Source of the DNA: an uncultured Pelagibacteraceae bacterium
GTDB taxonomy: Bacteria > Pseudomonadota > Alphaproteobacteria > Pelagibacterales > Pelagibacteraceae
Assembly: GCA_902623975.1 (NCBI GenBank)
Contig: CACNVR010000003.1
Coordinates: 55,938-119,937, forward strand
Reading direction: 5' to 3'
DNA: 64,000 bases
In this document: one piece after another, positions 40,697 through 50,457 of the stretch
How the letters are laid out: each line of letters starts with the position of its first letter
Position numbering within the stretch: the stretch's first letter is position 1
Made by a program: the position numbers and the translations under genes
Notes under the pieces: generated by a model
The model's input: only the letters and a program-made list of their open reading frames with translations
What the model was told of the DNA's origin: nothing
Database searches by the model: none

Positions 40697-41592
40697 TGCA
40701 CTTTGTTGAAAAAGAACCTGTTCAAAAAAGAAAAGATTTTTCTGAAAAATTAAAATCCAATAAAATTTTAAGAGTTCCTGGAGCATACAATCCTTTAACT
40801 GCAAAACTAATAGAAGAAATAGGATACGATGCTGTTTATGTTTCAGGTGGTGTAATGGCAAATGACCTTGGTTTTCCTGATATTGGTCTAACAACCCTAC
40901 AGGATGTAAGTACAAGATCCTATTTAATTTCAAGAGTTACAAACCTTCCAACAATTGTTGATATTGATACAGGTTTTAAATCTTGCAAAGAAACTATTGA
41001 AACATTTGAAGAATTTGGAATTACTGCCGTTCATCTTGAAGACCAAATAGAAAGAAAAAGATGTGGGCACTTAGATAATAAGGAATTAATTTCACCTGAT
41101 GCTATGGTTAAAAAAATTAAAGAATGTGTGTCATCGAGAAAAGATCAAAACTTTAAAATTATTGCCAGATCAGATGCTAAAAGTGTTGAGGGTATCGATA
41201 AAATGATTGATAGATGCAAAGCCTACATTGATGCTGGAGCAGAAATTATTTTTCCAGAAGCACTGGAAGATGAAAAAGATTTTGAAAAAGTTAGAAAAAG
41301 TTTGTCTTGTTACTTACTTGCTAATATGACCGAATTTGGAAAATCTAAATTATTCAATTATAAAAAACTAGAGGAACTTGGATATAATATTGTTATTTAT
41401 CCAGTAACAACTCAAAGACTAGCAATGAAAAATGTTGAGGACGGACTTAGAGACATTTATGTAAATGGACATCAGAACAATATTATTGATAAAATGCAGA
41501 CTAGGAAACGATTATATGAACTTGTTGATTATGAAAAATATAATAGTTTAGATGAAAAAATTTATAATTTTAGTACTGAAGGACATGAATAA
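40696..41592 (+). CDS. prpB: Methylisocitrate lyase
   Basis: RVPGAYNPLTAKLIEEIGYDAVYVSGG; VDIDTGF; HLEDQIERKRCGHLDNKEL. Confidence 0.93.
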   Translation: MHFVEKEPVQKRKDFSEKLKSNKILRVPGAYNPLTAKLIEEIGYDAVYVSGGVMANDLGFPDIGLTTLQDVSTRSYLISRVTNLPTIVDIDTGFKSCKETIETFEEFGITAVHLEDQIERKRCGHLDNKELISPDAMVKKIKECVSSRKDQNFKIIARSDAKSVEGIDKMIDRCKAYIDAGAEIIFPEALEDEKDFEKVRKSLSCYLLANMTEFGKSKLFNYKKLEELGYNIVIYPVTTQRLAMKNVEDGLRDIYVNGHQNNIIDKMQTRKRLYELVDYEKYNSLDEKIYNFSTEGHE

Positions 41593-42716
41593 TGAGTGAA
41601 GATATAAAAAAAGGTTTATTAGGTATTGTTGTAGATGAAACTGAGGTTTCAAAAGTAATGCCTGAAATAAATTCTCTTACTTATAGAGGCTACGCTGCAC
41701 AAGACCTTTGTGAATACTGTAGGTTTGAGGAAGTAGCTTACCTGATACTTAATAAAGATCTTCCTAATACTATTCAACTTAGAAAATTTGAAAAAGAAGA
41801 AAAAAACAATAGAGATTTATCTAAAGACCTTTACTCAATAATTAAGAGAATGCCAAAAAAATCACATCCAATGGATGTTGCAAGAACAGCTGTAAGTATT
41901 ATGGGTTTAGAAGATAAAGAAACAACAGACTCTTCACCAGAAGCCAACATGAGAAAGTCAATTAGAATTTTGTCTAAAACTCCCACTGCTTTAGCAGCCT
42001 TTTACAGATTAAGAAAAGGTAAAAATATTATCAAACCAAAAAAAAATTTAAATATTGCTGAAAATTTTTTTTATATGTGTTTTGGAAAAGTTCCTCAAAA
42101 AGAAATTGTAAAAGCTTTTGATGTTTCTTTAATACTATATGCAGAACATAGTTTCAATGTCTCAACATTCACAGCAAGAACCATCACAAGTAGTCTTTCA
42201 GATATTCATGGTGCTATTACAGGTGCAATTGCAAGTCTTAAAGGACCTTTGCACGGTGGTGCAAATGAGGAAGTAATGCATATGATGAATAAGATTAAGA
42301 AGCCAGAAAATGCCTTAAAATGGATAAAAAATGCTTTAAAAAATAAAGAGGTAGTGATGGGTTTTGGTCATAGAGTTTATAAGTCTGGAGACTCAAGGGT
42401 ACCAACCATGAGAAAATATTTTGCTAAAGTTGCAAAAATTAAAAAAGATAAAAAATTTGAAAAAATTTATGACATTGTTGAAAAAGTAATGATTGATGAA
42501 AAAAATATTCATCCAAACGTAGATTATCCCACTGGACCAACTTATCATTTAATGGGATTTGATACAGATTTTTTTACACCAATATTTGTTATTTCAAGGA
42601 TAACAGGATGGTCAGCGCATATAATGGAACAACATGCTGCAAACAAACTTATTAGACCTTTGGCAAGTTATAAAGGTAACAAGCACAGAAAAGTTCTTGA
42701 ACTCAATCAAAGATAA
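41592..42716 (+). CDS. prpC: 2-methylcitrate synthase / citrate synthase family
   Basis: 374 aa; YAEHSFNVSTFTARTITSSLSDIHGAITGAIASLKGPLHGGANE; MGFGHRVYKSGDSR. Confidence 0.93.
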   Translation: MSEDIKKGLLGIVVDETEVSKVMPEINSLTYRGYAAQDLCEYCRFEEVAYLILNKDLPNTIQLRKFEKEEKNNRDLSKDLYSIIKRMPKKSHPMDVARTAVSIMGLEDKETTDSSPEANMRKSIRILSKTPTALAAFYRLRKGKNIIKPKKNLNIAENFFYMCFGKVPQKEIVKAFDVSLILYAEHSFNVSTFTARTITSSLSDIHGAITGAIASLKGPLHGGANEEVMHMMNKIKKPENALKWIKNALKNKEVVMGFGHRVYKSGDSRVPTMRKYFAKVAKIKKDKKFEKIYDIVEKVMIDEKNIHPNVDYPTGPTYHLMGFDTDFFTPIFVISRITGWSAHIMEQHAANKLIRPLASYKGNKHRKVLELNQR

Positions 42717-42717
42717 T

Positions 42718-43347
42718 TTAATTTTTTTCTATTCTTGCAAATCTATTATTTTGTAATAAATCACACCGAAAATTATTATTTTTCACAAATTCGTCTATCG
42801 CTTTTTTTACACCAGGTGCGTATGATAAGTTATAGTCATCACATAAAATTGTACCATTATTATTGATCACACTTTTGCAGTTTTCTAAATCATTTTTTAC
42901 AGTTTCATAATCATGTCCACCATCTAAAAAAACATAGTCAATTTTTGACATATCAATTTCTTTTAATATTTGATTTGAATTACCCTTAATCAAATCAACA
43001 TTTTTTTCGAATTTTTTTAATAAATCTTTGACTGCTTCAAGACTGTAAGGGTCTTGTCTTTTTAAATATTTAAAATACAATTGTTTTAAGGGATTAGAAA
43101 AGTTTATATTAGGTATTACTTCATTTATATTTTCATCATTCTTCTCAAATAAATCTATTCCAATATATCTGAAATTTTCATGATGTATTTGGCTAAGTAG
43201 TTCACAAATATTTCTTCCGGTCACACCGTGAAAAACACCAACTTCTAAAAAAAATTTAGGTTTTTTATTTTCTATTTCTTTTAAAAAGAAATCCCCATCA
43301 CTTTTTTTTTTAAGGCTAGTTTTTCTAAAATATTTTTTATATGACAT
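42718..43347 (-). CDS. Class I SAM methyltransferase (Methyltransf_24-like)
   Basis: FLEVGVFHGVTGRNICELL, DYVFLDGGHDYETVKNDLENC. Confidence 0.78.
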   Translation of the reverse strand: MSYKKYFRKTSLKKKSDGDFFLKEIENKKPKFFLEVGVFHGVTGRNICELLSQIHHENFRYIGIDLFEKNDENINEVIPNINFSNPLKQLYFKYLKRQDPYSLEAVKDLLKKFEKNVDLIKGNSNQILKEIDMSKIDYVFLDGGHDYETVKNDLENCKSVINNNGTILCDDYNLSYAPGVKKAIDEFVKNNNFRCDLLQNNRFARIEKN

Positions 43348-43351
43348 TTAA

Positions 43352-44056
43352 TTAATTAATAAAGTTACTACACAATATTCTTTTTGACTTATGCACTGTG
43401 TCAAAGTCAGTCTTTATAACCTCTACTTTTTTAAAAATCTCTTTAAAATATTCAGCTCTGATGGTATCAAAAATAATTCTTGTATCAGGTTTTGAAACTT
43501 TCTTTAAATATTCCCTGTATAAGTGAAAGTCATAATGATAATCCAATGAAAATAACGAAATTATGAAGTCAAATTTCATCATTGGTAAATTATCATTATC
43601 ATAATCTATTAAATGAAAATTTTCATTTCTTAGACCGTTATTCTCTAAAAATAATTTTTGTAATTTAAAGCTGTTATACGCTTCATCATTTATCATACCG
43701 CCCCAACCATATTTAACTTTTTTCGATATATAATTTCTTTCAATAAAATAAAACAACTTATCTTTAAATTTTTTATTTATTAATGCTTCAAGGCCACCAA
43801 TACCTCCACCTATACTTAAAAATAAACTATCATTTTCATTAATATATTTTTCGATCGTAGACAATTCTTTAGACATCTCATGAAAATATTTGGTGGCAAT
43901 ATCATCAGAATTTAAGAAAAATTTTGTTATGATATTTGAAAAAATATATCTTCCAAATAATTTTCTTAATCTTTTAATAAATGGACTTACTAAATCTACT
44001 CTTTGTAGAACAATTATTCTCTCAGCTTTTTTTGGTAATAAAAATTTTTCAACCAA
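43352..44056 (-). CDS. Putative SAM-dependent methyltransferase-like protein
   Basis: SLFLSIGGGIGGLEALINKKF, DNDNLPMMKFDFIISLFSLDYHYDF resembles Rossmann MTase motifs; weak. Confidence 0.5.
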   Translation of the reverse strand: MVEKFLLPKKAERIIVLQRVDLVSPFIKRLRKLFGRYIFSNIITKFFLNSDDIATKYFHEMSKELSTIEKYINENDSLFLSIGGGIGGLEALINKKFKDKLFYFIERNYISKKVKYGWGGMINDEAYNSFKLQKLFLENNGLRNENFHLIDYDNDNLPMMKFDFIISLFSLDYHYDFHLYREYLKKVSKPDTRIIFDTIRAEYFKEIFKKVEVIKTDFDTVHKSKRILCSNFIN

Positions 44057-44061
44057 ATGTT

Positions 44062-45090
44062 TTAACTAAACGCTTCAGCCCACGTTCCTTGAGTAGATGC
44101 CTTAGAATACTCAGTTGCACGACCCTCAAAGAAGTTCATATGCTCAACTGCATTTAACATTGTGTCTAGCCATGTTAAAGGATTTTTATCAACTTTATAA
44201 ATTGGCTCCAGACCTAGTTGATCTAATCTTCTATTAGCAATAAATCTAATATAATCTTTAACTTCTTGAGCAGTTAGTCCTTCCATTGGTCCCATTTCAA
44301 AAGCTAAATCAATGAAAGCATCTTCATGTTCAACTATTATTCTGCATGCTTCATAAAGTTCTTTTTTTAATTTTGGAGTCCAAATTTCTGGATTTTCCTT
44401 TATGAATTCTTTGAAAATTCTTATCATTGAATTACAATGAAGAGTTTCATCTCTTACCGACCAAGTAACAATTTGGCCCATTCCTTTCATCTTATTATGT
44501 CTTGGAAAGTTTAATAAGATTGCAAAACTTGCAAATAACTGCAAACCTTCAGTAAACGCACTGAAAACAGCAACCGTTTTAGCGATATCCTCTTTTGAGT
44601 TCACGTTAAACCCTTGCATATAATCGTACTTATCTTTCATCTCCTTATATTTCATAAATGCTGAATATTCAGATTCTGGCATTCCAATTGTATCTAATAA
44701 ATGAGAGTAAGCTGCCACGTGAACAGTTTCCATTGCTGCAAACGCAGTCATCATCATCAAAACTTCAGTTGGTTTAAAAACAGTTGTGTAATGTCTTAAA
44801 TAACAATTGTTAACTTCTACATCTGCTTGAGTAAAAAACCTAAATATTTGTGTTAACAGATTTTTTTCAGGCTGAGATAAGTTTTTTTGCCAGTCTCTAA
44901 CATCATCGCCTAACGGAACTTCCTCTGGTAACCAGTGAATTCTTTGTTGCGTCAACCATGCATCATAACACCATGGATATCTAAAAGGTTTATAAACTGG
45001 ATTTTCTACTAATAAACCCATCTTTTTTGGTTGAATTATTTCCTTGTTTTGTACTTTAGTTATTTTCTCTGCTACTGACATGATAGACAT
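44062..45090 (-). CDS. nrdB: Class I ribonucleotide reductase beta subunit
   Basis: YPWCYDAWLTQQRIHWLPEEVPLGDD; METVHVAAYSHLLDTIG (ExxHxxxY); RDETLHCNS. Confidence 0.95.
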   Translation of the reverse strand: MSIMSVAEKITKVQNKEIIQPKKMGLLVENPVYKPFRYPWCYDAWLTQQRIHWLPEEVPLGDDVRDWQKNLSQPEKNLLTQIFRFFTQADVEVNNCYLRHYTTVFKPTEVLMMMTAFAAMETVHVAAYSHLLDTIGMPESEYSAFMKYKEMKDKYDYMQGFNVNSKEDIAKTVAVFSAFTEGLQLFASFAILLNFPRHNKMKGMGQIVTWSVRDETLHCNSMIRIFKEFIKENPEIWTPKLKKELYEACRIIVEHEDAFIDLAFEMGPMEGLTAQEVKDYIRFIANRRLDQLGLEPIYKVDKNPLTWLDTMLNAVEHMNFFEGRATEYSKASTQGTWAEAFS

Positions 45091-47012
45091 TCCTCATACT
45101 CTTGTTGATCGTTTGATTGTTGATTTTTAGATTTATAAACATTAGCTGTAACATCGGTCGATTTAGCATCATTGATGTTTTCAGCTCTTTGGATTGATTT
45201 TGACCTACAGTAATAAAGGCTTTTTAAACCTTTTTTCCAAGCATCAAAATGAATTTTATGTAATTCTTTTTTATGAACATCAGCTGGTAAGAATAAATTT
45301 ACTGATTGAGCTTGAGATATAAACGGTGTTCTGTCACCGCTTAACTCTATAATCCAATTTTGGTTTAGCTCAAAAGCAGTTTTGAATACGTCTTTTTCTA
45401 AATCAGTTAAAAAATCTAAATGAGATACTGACCCTTGATTAGTAGTAATCGTAGACCAAGTTTCATCATCATTTTTTCCATGACTTTCCAAAATTTCTTC
45501 TAGATATCTATTTCTAACATTGAAAGATCCTGATAAAGTTTTATGAGTATAACTATTAGCAGCAATTGGCTCAACTCCTGGAGAAGCTCCACCACAAATT
45601 ATTGATATTGAGGCTGTTGGCGCAATAGCAGTTTTGTTTGAAAATCTCTCTTGATAACCGTATTCTGCAGCATCTGGACATGCTCCTCTTTCCTCCGCTA
45701 AATCCTTCGATGCTTGATTAACTTTTTCATTAATATTTTTAAAAATCTTTTTGTTCCACGCTTTAGCCATCACAGACTCAAGTGGAATTCTATTTTTTTG
45801 TAAAAACGAATGGAATCCCATCACACCTAAACCAACACTTCTTTCTCTTTCAGCAGAATATTTGGCGTCTTTAAATTGTTCAGGTGCTTTATCAATAAAA
45901 TCAGTTAGAACATTATCTAAAAATCTCATAACATCATTAATCATATTTGGATCATCTTTCCATTCTTCATACTTTTCAATATTCAAAGATGACAAACAAC
46001 AAACAGCTGTTCTATCTCTTCCATCTTTATCCACCCCAGTAGGTAAAGTTATTTCACTACAAAGATTAGAAGTCTTAACTGTTAAATTTGCCAGTTTATG
46101 ATGTTGAGGAATTTGTCTGTTAACCGTATCAATATAAATTATATATGGTTCACCTGTTTCAATACGGGCAGTCAGTAATCTAATCCATAAATTTCTAGCA
46201 GATATAGTTTGTTGAACTGTTCCATCAGCAGGACTTTTTAAAGCCCATTGTTCATCAGTTTCAACTGCACGCATGAATGCATCTGAAACTAAAACACCAT
46301 GATGTAAATTCAAAGCTTTTCTGTTAGGATCTCCTCCTGTTGGTCTTCTCATTTCTATAAACTCTTCTATCTCTGGATGATCTATAGGCAAATAGCATGC
46401 AGCAGAACCTCTTCTTAAAGAACCTTGGCTTATAGCCATAGTTAAAGAGTCCATTACTTTTATAAACGGAATTATTCCTGAAGTTTTTCCGACTTTACCA
46501 ATTTTTTCTCCTATCGATCTCAAATTTCCCCAATAACTTCCAATACCTCCACCTTTTGCAGCTAACCAAACATTTTCGCTCCATAAATCTAAAATACCAC
46601 CAAGACTGTCAGATGCTTCGTTTAAAAAACAGGAAATAGGTAATCCTCTTTTAGTTCCACCATTTGAAAGAACAGGTGTAGCTGGCATGAACCATAAATT
46701 ACTAATGTAATTATAAATTCTTTGTGCATGTAAATTGTCATCGGAGTAAGTGCTTGCTACTCTTGCAAATAAATCTTGGTAAGACTCGTTGTGGCCAAGA
46801 TATCTATCTTTTAAAGTTGCTTTGCCAAAATCAGTTAGGTTTGCATCTCTAGATCTATCAATTTTGATGATTATGCCTTTGTCGTTCTGAAAAAGCTCTG
46901 TGTCGTTACTTAACGAAAAAAGATCAGGCCTAGTATCCCTAGATACCTCTTTTACTTCAGGGCTATATTCAGAGACAGCTTTCTTTAAGGCCTGAGATAG
47001 AATTTTATTCAT
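45072..47012 (-). CDS. nrdA: Class I ribonucleotide reductase alpha subunit
   Basis: MPATPVLSNGGTKRGLPISCFLN; ENVWLAAKGGGIGSYWG; NLCSEITLPT; C-terminal ECLSCQ. Confidence 0.96.
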   Translation of the reverse strand: MNKILSQALKKAVSEYSPEVKEVSRDTRPDLFSLSNDTELFQNDKGIIIKIDRSRDANLTDFGKATLKDRYLGHNESYQDLFARVASTYSDDNLHAQRIYNYISNLWFMPATPVLSNGGTKRGLPISCFLNEASDSLGGILDLWSENVWLAAKGGGIGSYWGNLRSIGEKIGKVGKTSGIIPFIKVMDSLTMAISQGSLRRGSAACYLPIDHPEIEEFIEMRRPTGGDPNRKALNLHHGVLVSDAFMRAVETDEQWALKSPADGTVQQTISARNLWIRLLTARIETGEPYIIYIDTVNRQIPQHHKLANLTVKTSNLCSEITLPTGVDKDGRDRTAVCCLSSLNIEKYEEWKDDPNMINDVMRFLDNVLTDFIDKAPEQFKDAKYSAERERSVGLGVMGFHSFLQKNRIPLESVMAKAWNKKIFKNINEKVNQASKDLAEERGACPDAAEYGYQERFSNKTAIAPTASISIICGGASPGVEPIAANSYTHKTLSGSFNVRNRYLEEILESHGKNDDETWSTITTNQGSVSHLDFLTDLEKDVFKTAFELNQNWIIELSGDRTPFISQAQSVNLFLPADVHKKELHKIHFDAWKKGLKSLYYCRSKSIQRAENINDAKSTDVTANVYKSKNQQSNDQQEYEECLSCQ

Positions 47013-47046
47013 ATTTTATGTATTATATTTGTTATTATAACGAAAA

Positions 47047-47093
47047 CAACTATATGTTGTGTGCGCTATGAGTTAATATACTATATAAACAGT
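47047..47093. promoter_or_regulatory. Putative tandem NrdR boxes (CAACTATATGTTGTGT and ATACTATATAAACAGT)
   Basis: Compared with published consensus acaCwAtATaTwGtgt: 13/16 and 12/16 by eye; starts 31 bp apart; 35-82 bp upstream of nrdA ATG. Confidence 0.7.
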
Positions 47094-47170
47094 AAATCAA
47101 CAGAACATTTATAGAACATGAAAAAAAAATATCAATAAAAAAATTCAAAAAAAGGTAAGTAATTAACAAA

Positions 47171-48625
47171 ATGTCTGAAAATTTAAAAATAGACCCGTTC
47201 GGATTTAGAGAATATGACGCCAGATGGTTGTATGAAAAGGACATAAATCTACTTGGAATAGCGAATCTTGGTAAAGGCTTAGGAACACAAATTATAAAAC
47301 ACACCAAAAAAAATAATCCTAGAGTAATAGTTGGACATGACTACAGGTCGTATAGTGAAGAAATCAAAACTGCACTCAAACAAGGTTTAATCTCAACAGG
47401 ATGTTACGTAGAAGATATAGGTCTATCGTTATCTCCAATGGTTTATTTTGCTCAATTCGAACTAAATAGTGATGCTGTGGCAATGGTCACGGCTAGTCAT
47501 AATGAAAATGGATGGACAGGAGTTAAAATGGGTATCAAAAAAGGATTAACTCATGCCCCAGATGAAATGCAAGAATTAAAAGAAATAACTTTAAGTAAAA
47601 AATTTATTGTAAACACTGGTCAAGAAAAAGAAATTAAAAATTTTAATGAAATTTATAAAAAAAATTTAATTAAATCTAATAAGATTAAATCAAAAATAAA
47701 AGCAGTTGTTGCCTGTGGAAATGGAACTGCTGGAATTTTCGCGCCTGATATTTTACAAGGAATAGGTTGTGAAGTAATTAAGTTAGATTGCGATTTAGAT
47801 TGGAATTTTCCAAAATATAATCCAAATCCTGAGGATTTACAAATGCTGCACGCTATAGCTAAAGCTGTTAAAGATAATAATGCAGATATAGGTTTTGGTT
47901 TTGATGGAGATGGAGATAGAGTTGGTGTGATTGATGATAAAGGTAATGAAATATTTTCAGATAAAATAGGATTATTAATAGCTAGAAATCTTTCAAGCAA
48001 TTATCAAAATTCAAAATTTATTGTTGATGTGAAATCAACCGGATTATTTTCTAAAGACAAAGTTTTAATTCAAAATGGATGTAAAACAATTTATTGGAAA
48101 ACTGGACATTCACACATTAAAAGGAAAGTTAATTTAGAAAAAGCTTTAGCCGGATTTGAAAAAAGCGGTCATTTCTTTTTTAATCCTCCATTGGGTTATG
48201 GTTATGATGACGGAATCAATTCTGCTATTCAAATTTGTCACTTATTGGATAAACAAGATAAAAGAATGAGTGAAATAATAGATGACTTACCCATTACTTA
48301 TCAATCACCAACAATGGCACCATATTGTAAAGATGAGGAAAAATATAAAATTGTTGATGATATTGTAAAAAAAATAGAAGAAATAAAAATGCAAAAAATT
48401 AAGATTGATAATCAAGAAATCAAAGAAATTTTAACTGTAAACGGAGTAAGATTTTCTTTTGAAGATGGTTCTTGGGGATTAATTAGAGCATCTTCGAATA
48501 AACCCTCGCTAGTAATAGTTACTGAAAGCCCTAAATCTAATGAAAGAAAAAAAAAGATATTCGATTTTATTGATGGTTTACTCCAAAAAACAGGAAAAAT
48601 TGGCGAATACGATCAAAAAATTTAA
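47171..48625 (+). CDS. Phosphomannomutase/phosphoglucomutase
   Basis: AMVTASHNENGWTGVKMG; GFGFDGDGDRVGVIDDKG; RASSNKPSLVIVTES. Confidence 0.93.
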   Translation: MSENLKIDPFGFREYDARWLYEKDINLLGIANLGKGLGTQIIKHTKKNNPRVIVGHDYRSYSEEIKTALKQGLISTGCYVEDIGLSLSPMVYFAQFELNSDAVAMVTASHNENGWTGVKMGIKKGLTHAPDEMQELKEITLSKKFIVNTGQEKEIKNFNEIYKKNLIKSNKIKSKIKAVVACGNGTAGIFAPDILQGIGCEVIKLDCDLDWNFPKYNPNPEDLQMLHAIAKAVKDNNADIGFGFDGDGDRVGVIDDKGNEIFSDKIGLLIARNLSSNYQNSKFIVDVKSTGLFSKDKVLIQNGCKTIYWKTGHSHIKRKVNLEKALAGFEKSGHFFFNPPLGYGYDDGINSAIQICHLLDKQDKRMSEIIDDLPITYQSPTMAPYCKDEEKYKIVDDIVKKIEEIKMQKIKIDNQEIKEILTVNGVRFSFEDGSWGLIRASSNKPSLVIVTESPKSNERKKKIFDFIDGLLQKTGKIGEYDQKI

Positions 48626-50457
48626 TCTAATTCAAATTTTTTTTCATAATTTTTTTTTAATTTAGGATCTTGTTGAGTTTTATCTAAAATACAATTACCT
48701 ATTATTAGATAATCCAATTCTGTGCCCATAAAACAATTAAAAGCATCAGTTGGAGTATTTACTATTGGCTCACCTCTTACATTAAAAGATGTATTCACTA
48801 AAACTGGACATCCAGTTTTTTCTTTAAATTTTGAGATTAAATCATAATAAGATTTATTAGTATCTTTGCTAACAGTTTGAATTCTGGCGGAATAATCTAC
48901 ATGAGTTACTGCGGGAATTTCTGATCTTTTTATATTCAGCTTATCGATCCCAAATAATTTCTTTTGTTCATTATTCATCTCAATTTTTTTTTTAGAATTT
49001 ATATTAGCCACAAGTAACATATATGGACTGTCTTCATTTATATCAAACCAGTCAGTTAAATCTTCTCTAAGAACTGACGGAGCAAAAGGTCTAAAACTTT
49101 CTCTATACTTTACTTTCAAATTTAAATTTTTTTGCATTTTGTCAGATCTTGGATCACCTAAAATTGATCTTGCCCCCAAAGCTCTTGGTCCAAATTCCAT
49201 CCTTCCTTGAAACCAGCCAACAGCTTTTTCATTTGACAAGTAATCTGATGTCCGATCGATTAATTCGTCATATTCAACGCTGTCAAAGTTAGCTCCAATT
49301 AATTTTAACTCATTTTCAATTTGATCCTGTGAGAATTCTGATCCTAAATAAGATCCATTCATATCATCATTAATATTTACAATTCTTTTATTACCTTGTT
49401 CTATGTACCATAATGCAAGAGCAGCTCCCAAAGAACCACCTGCATCACCAGCCGCTGGTTGTATCCAAATTTTATCAAAAATCCTTTCATTAAAAATTTT
49501 TCCGTTAGCAACACAATTTAATGCAACACCCCCTGCAAGACATAAATTTTTAATTCCATATTCTTTGCGTATAGACTTTGCTAACTTTAACATAATTTCC
49601 TCAGTTATTTTTTGAATTGATGAAGCAACATCCATATGGAATTGTGTAATCTTATCTTTTTTTGGGTTTCTTGGTTTTTGGCCAAACAAATTATGAAAGT
49701 GATCATTTGTCATTGTAAGGCCTGTAGCATAATTGAAATATTTTTGATTCAATCTAAATGTTCCATCATCCTTTATATCGATTATAGTTTTTATTTTATC
49801 TTCAAAGGTAGGATTTCCATAAGGAGCTAAACCCATTAATTTATATTCACCACTATTTACTTTGAACCCAGTGTAATAAGTAAATGCAGAGTAAAGAAGT
49901 CCAAGAGAGTGAGGAAAATGAATTTCTTTTTTTATATTTAACTCATTTCCTTTTCCTATAGCAACAGTTGTTGTTGCCCATTCACCTACCCCATCTGCTG
50001 TTAGGACTACAGCTTCCTCAAATGGTGAAGGATAAAAAGCACTTGCTGCATGACTCAAATGATGATCTGAAAAAAAAATATTTTTATCAGATTTATAATC
50101 ATGATCGTGTTCTTTTAGTTTATTAAATAAAAGATTTTTCTGAAATAATTTTTCTTTAATCCATATTGGCATTGCTTTACTGAAAGAGACAAATCCCCTA
50201 GGAGCGAATGCAACATAAGTTTCTAATAATCTCTCAAACTTTAAAAAAGGCTTCTCAAAAAAAACTATTTGGTCAACTTCACTTAATTTCAGTTTTGCAT
50301 AATCTAAAACGAATTGAATAGCATTTTTTGGGTAACTTGAATCATGTTTTATCCTGGTAAATCTTTCTTCTTGAGCTGCAGCAATTATAGAACCTTCTTT
50401 CAAAATACAAGCAGCACTATCATGATAAAAAGCCGAAATTCCCAGAATTTTACTCAT
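48622..50457 (-). CDS. O-carbamoyltransferase (NodU/CmcH/TobZ family)
   Basis: ILGISAFYHDSAACILKEGSIIAAAQEERFTRIKHDSSYP; NLCLAGGVALNCVANG; GRMEFGPRALGARSILGDPR; NTSFNVRGEPIV. Confidence 0.94.
   Translation of the reverse strand: MSKILGISAFYHDSAACILKEGSIIAAAQEERFTRIKHDSSYPKNAIQFVLDYAKLKLSEVDQIVFFEKPFLKFERLLETYVAFAPRGFVSFSKAMPIWIKEKLFQKNLLFNKLKEHDHDYKSDKNIFFSDHHLSHAASAFYPSPFEEAVVLTADGVGEWATTTVAIGKGNELNIKKEIHFPHSLGLLYSAFTYYTGFKVNSGEYKLMGLAPYGNPTFEDKIKTIIDIKDDGTFRLNQKYFNYATGLTMTNDHFHNLFGQKPRNPKKDKITQFHMDVASSIQKITEEIMLKLAKSIRKEYGIKNLCLAGGVALNCVANGKIFNERIFDKIWIQPAAGDAGGSLGAALALWYIEQGNKRIVNINDDMNGSYLGSEFSQDQIENELKLIGANFDSVEYDELIDRTSDYLSNEKAVGWFQGRMEFGPRALGARSILGDPRSDKMQKNLNLKVKYRESFRPFAPSVLREDLTDWFDINEDSPYMLLVANINSKKKIEMNNEQKKLFGIDKLNIKRSEIPAVTHVDYSARIQTVSKDTNKSYYDLISKFKEKTGCPVLVNTSFNVRGEPIVNTPTDAFNCFMGTELDYLIIGNCILDKTQQDPKLKKNYEKKFELD

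Noticed and set aside
45751-46101. Plus-strand 116 aa ORF
   Set aside because: Antisense within nrdA; composition follows the real frame
47050-47307. Minus-strand 85 aa ORF across the nrdA/phosphomannomutase gap
   Set aside because: Overlaps the start of the phosphomannomutase gene and the NrdR-box region; hydrophobic composition arises from AT-rich antisense
47653-48000. Minus-strand 115 aa ORF
   Set aside because: Antisense within phosphomannomutase/phosphoglucomutase
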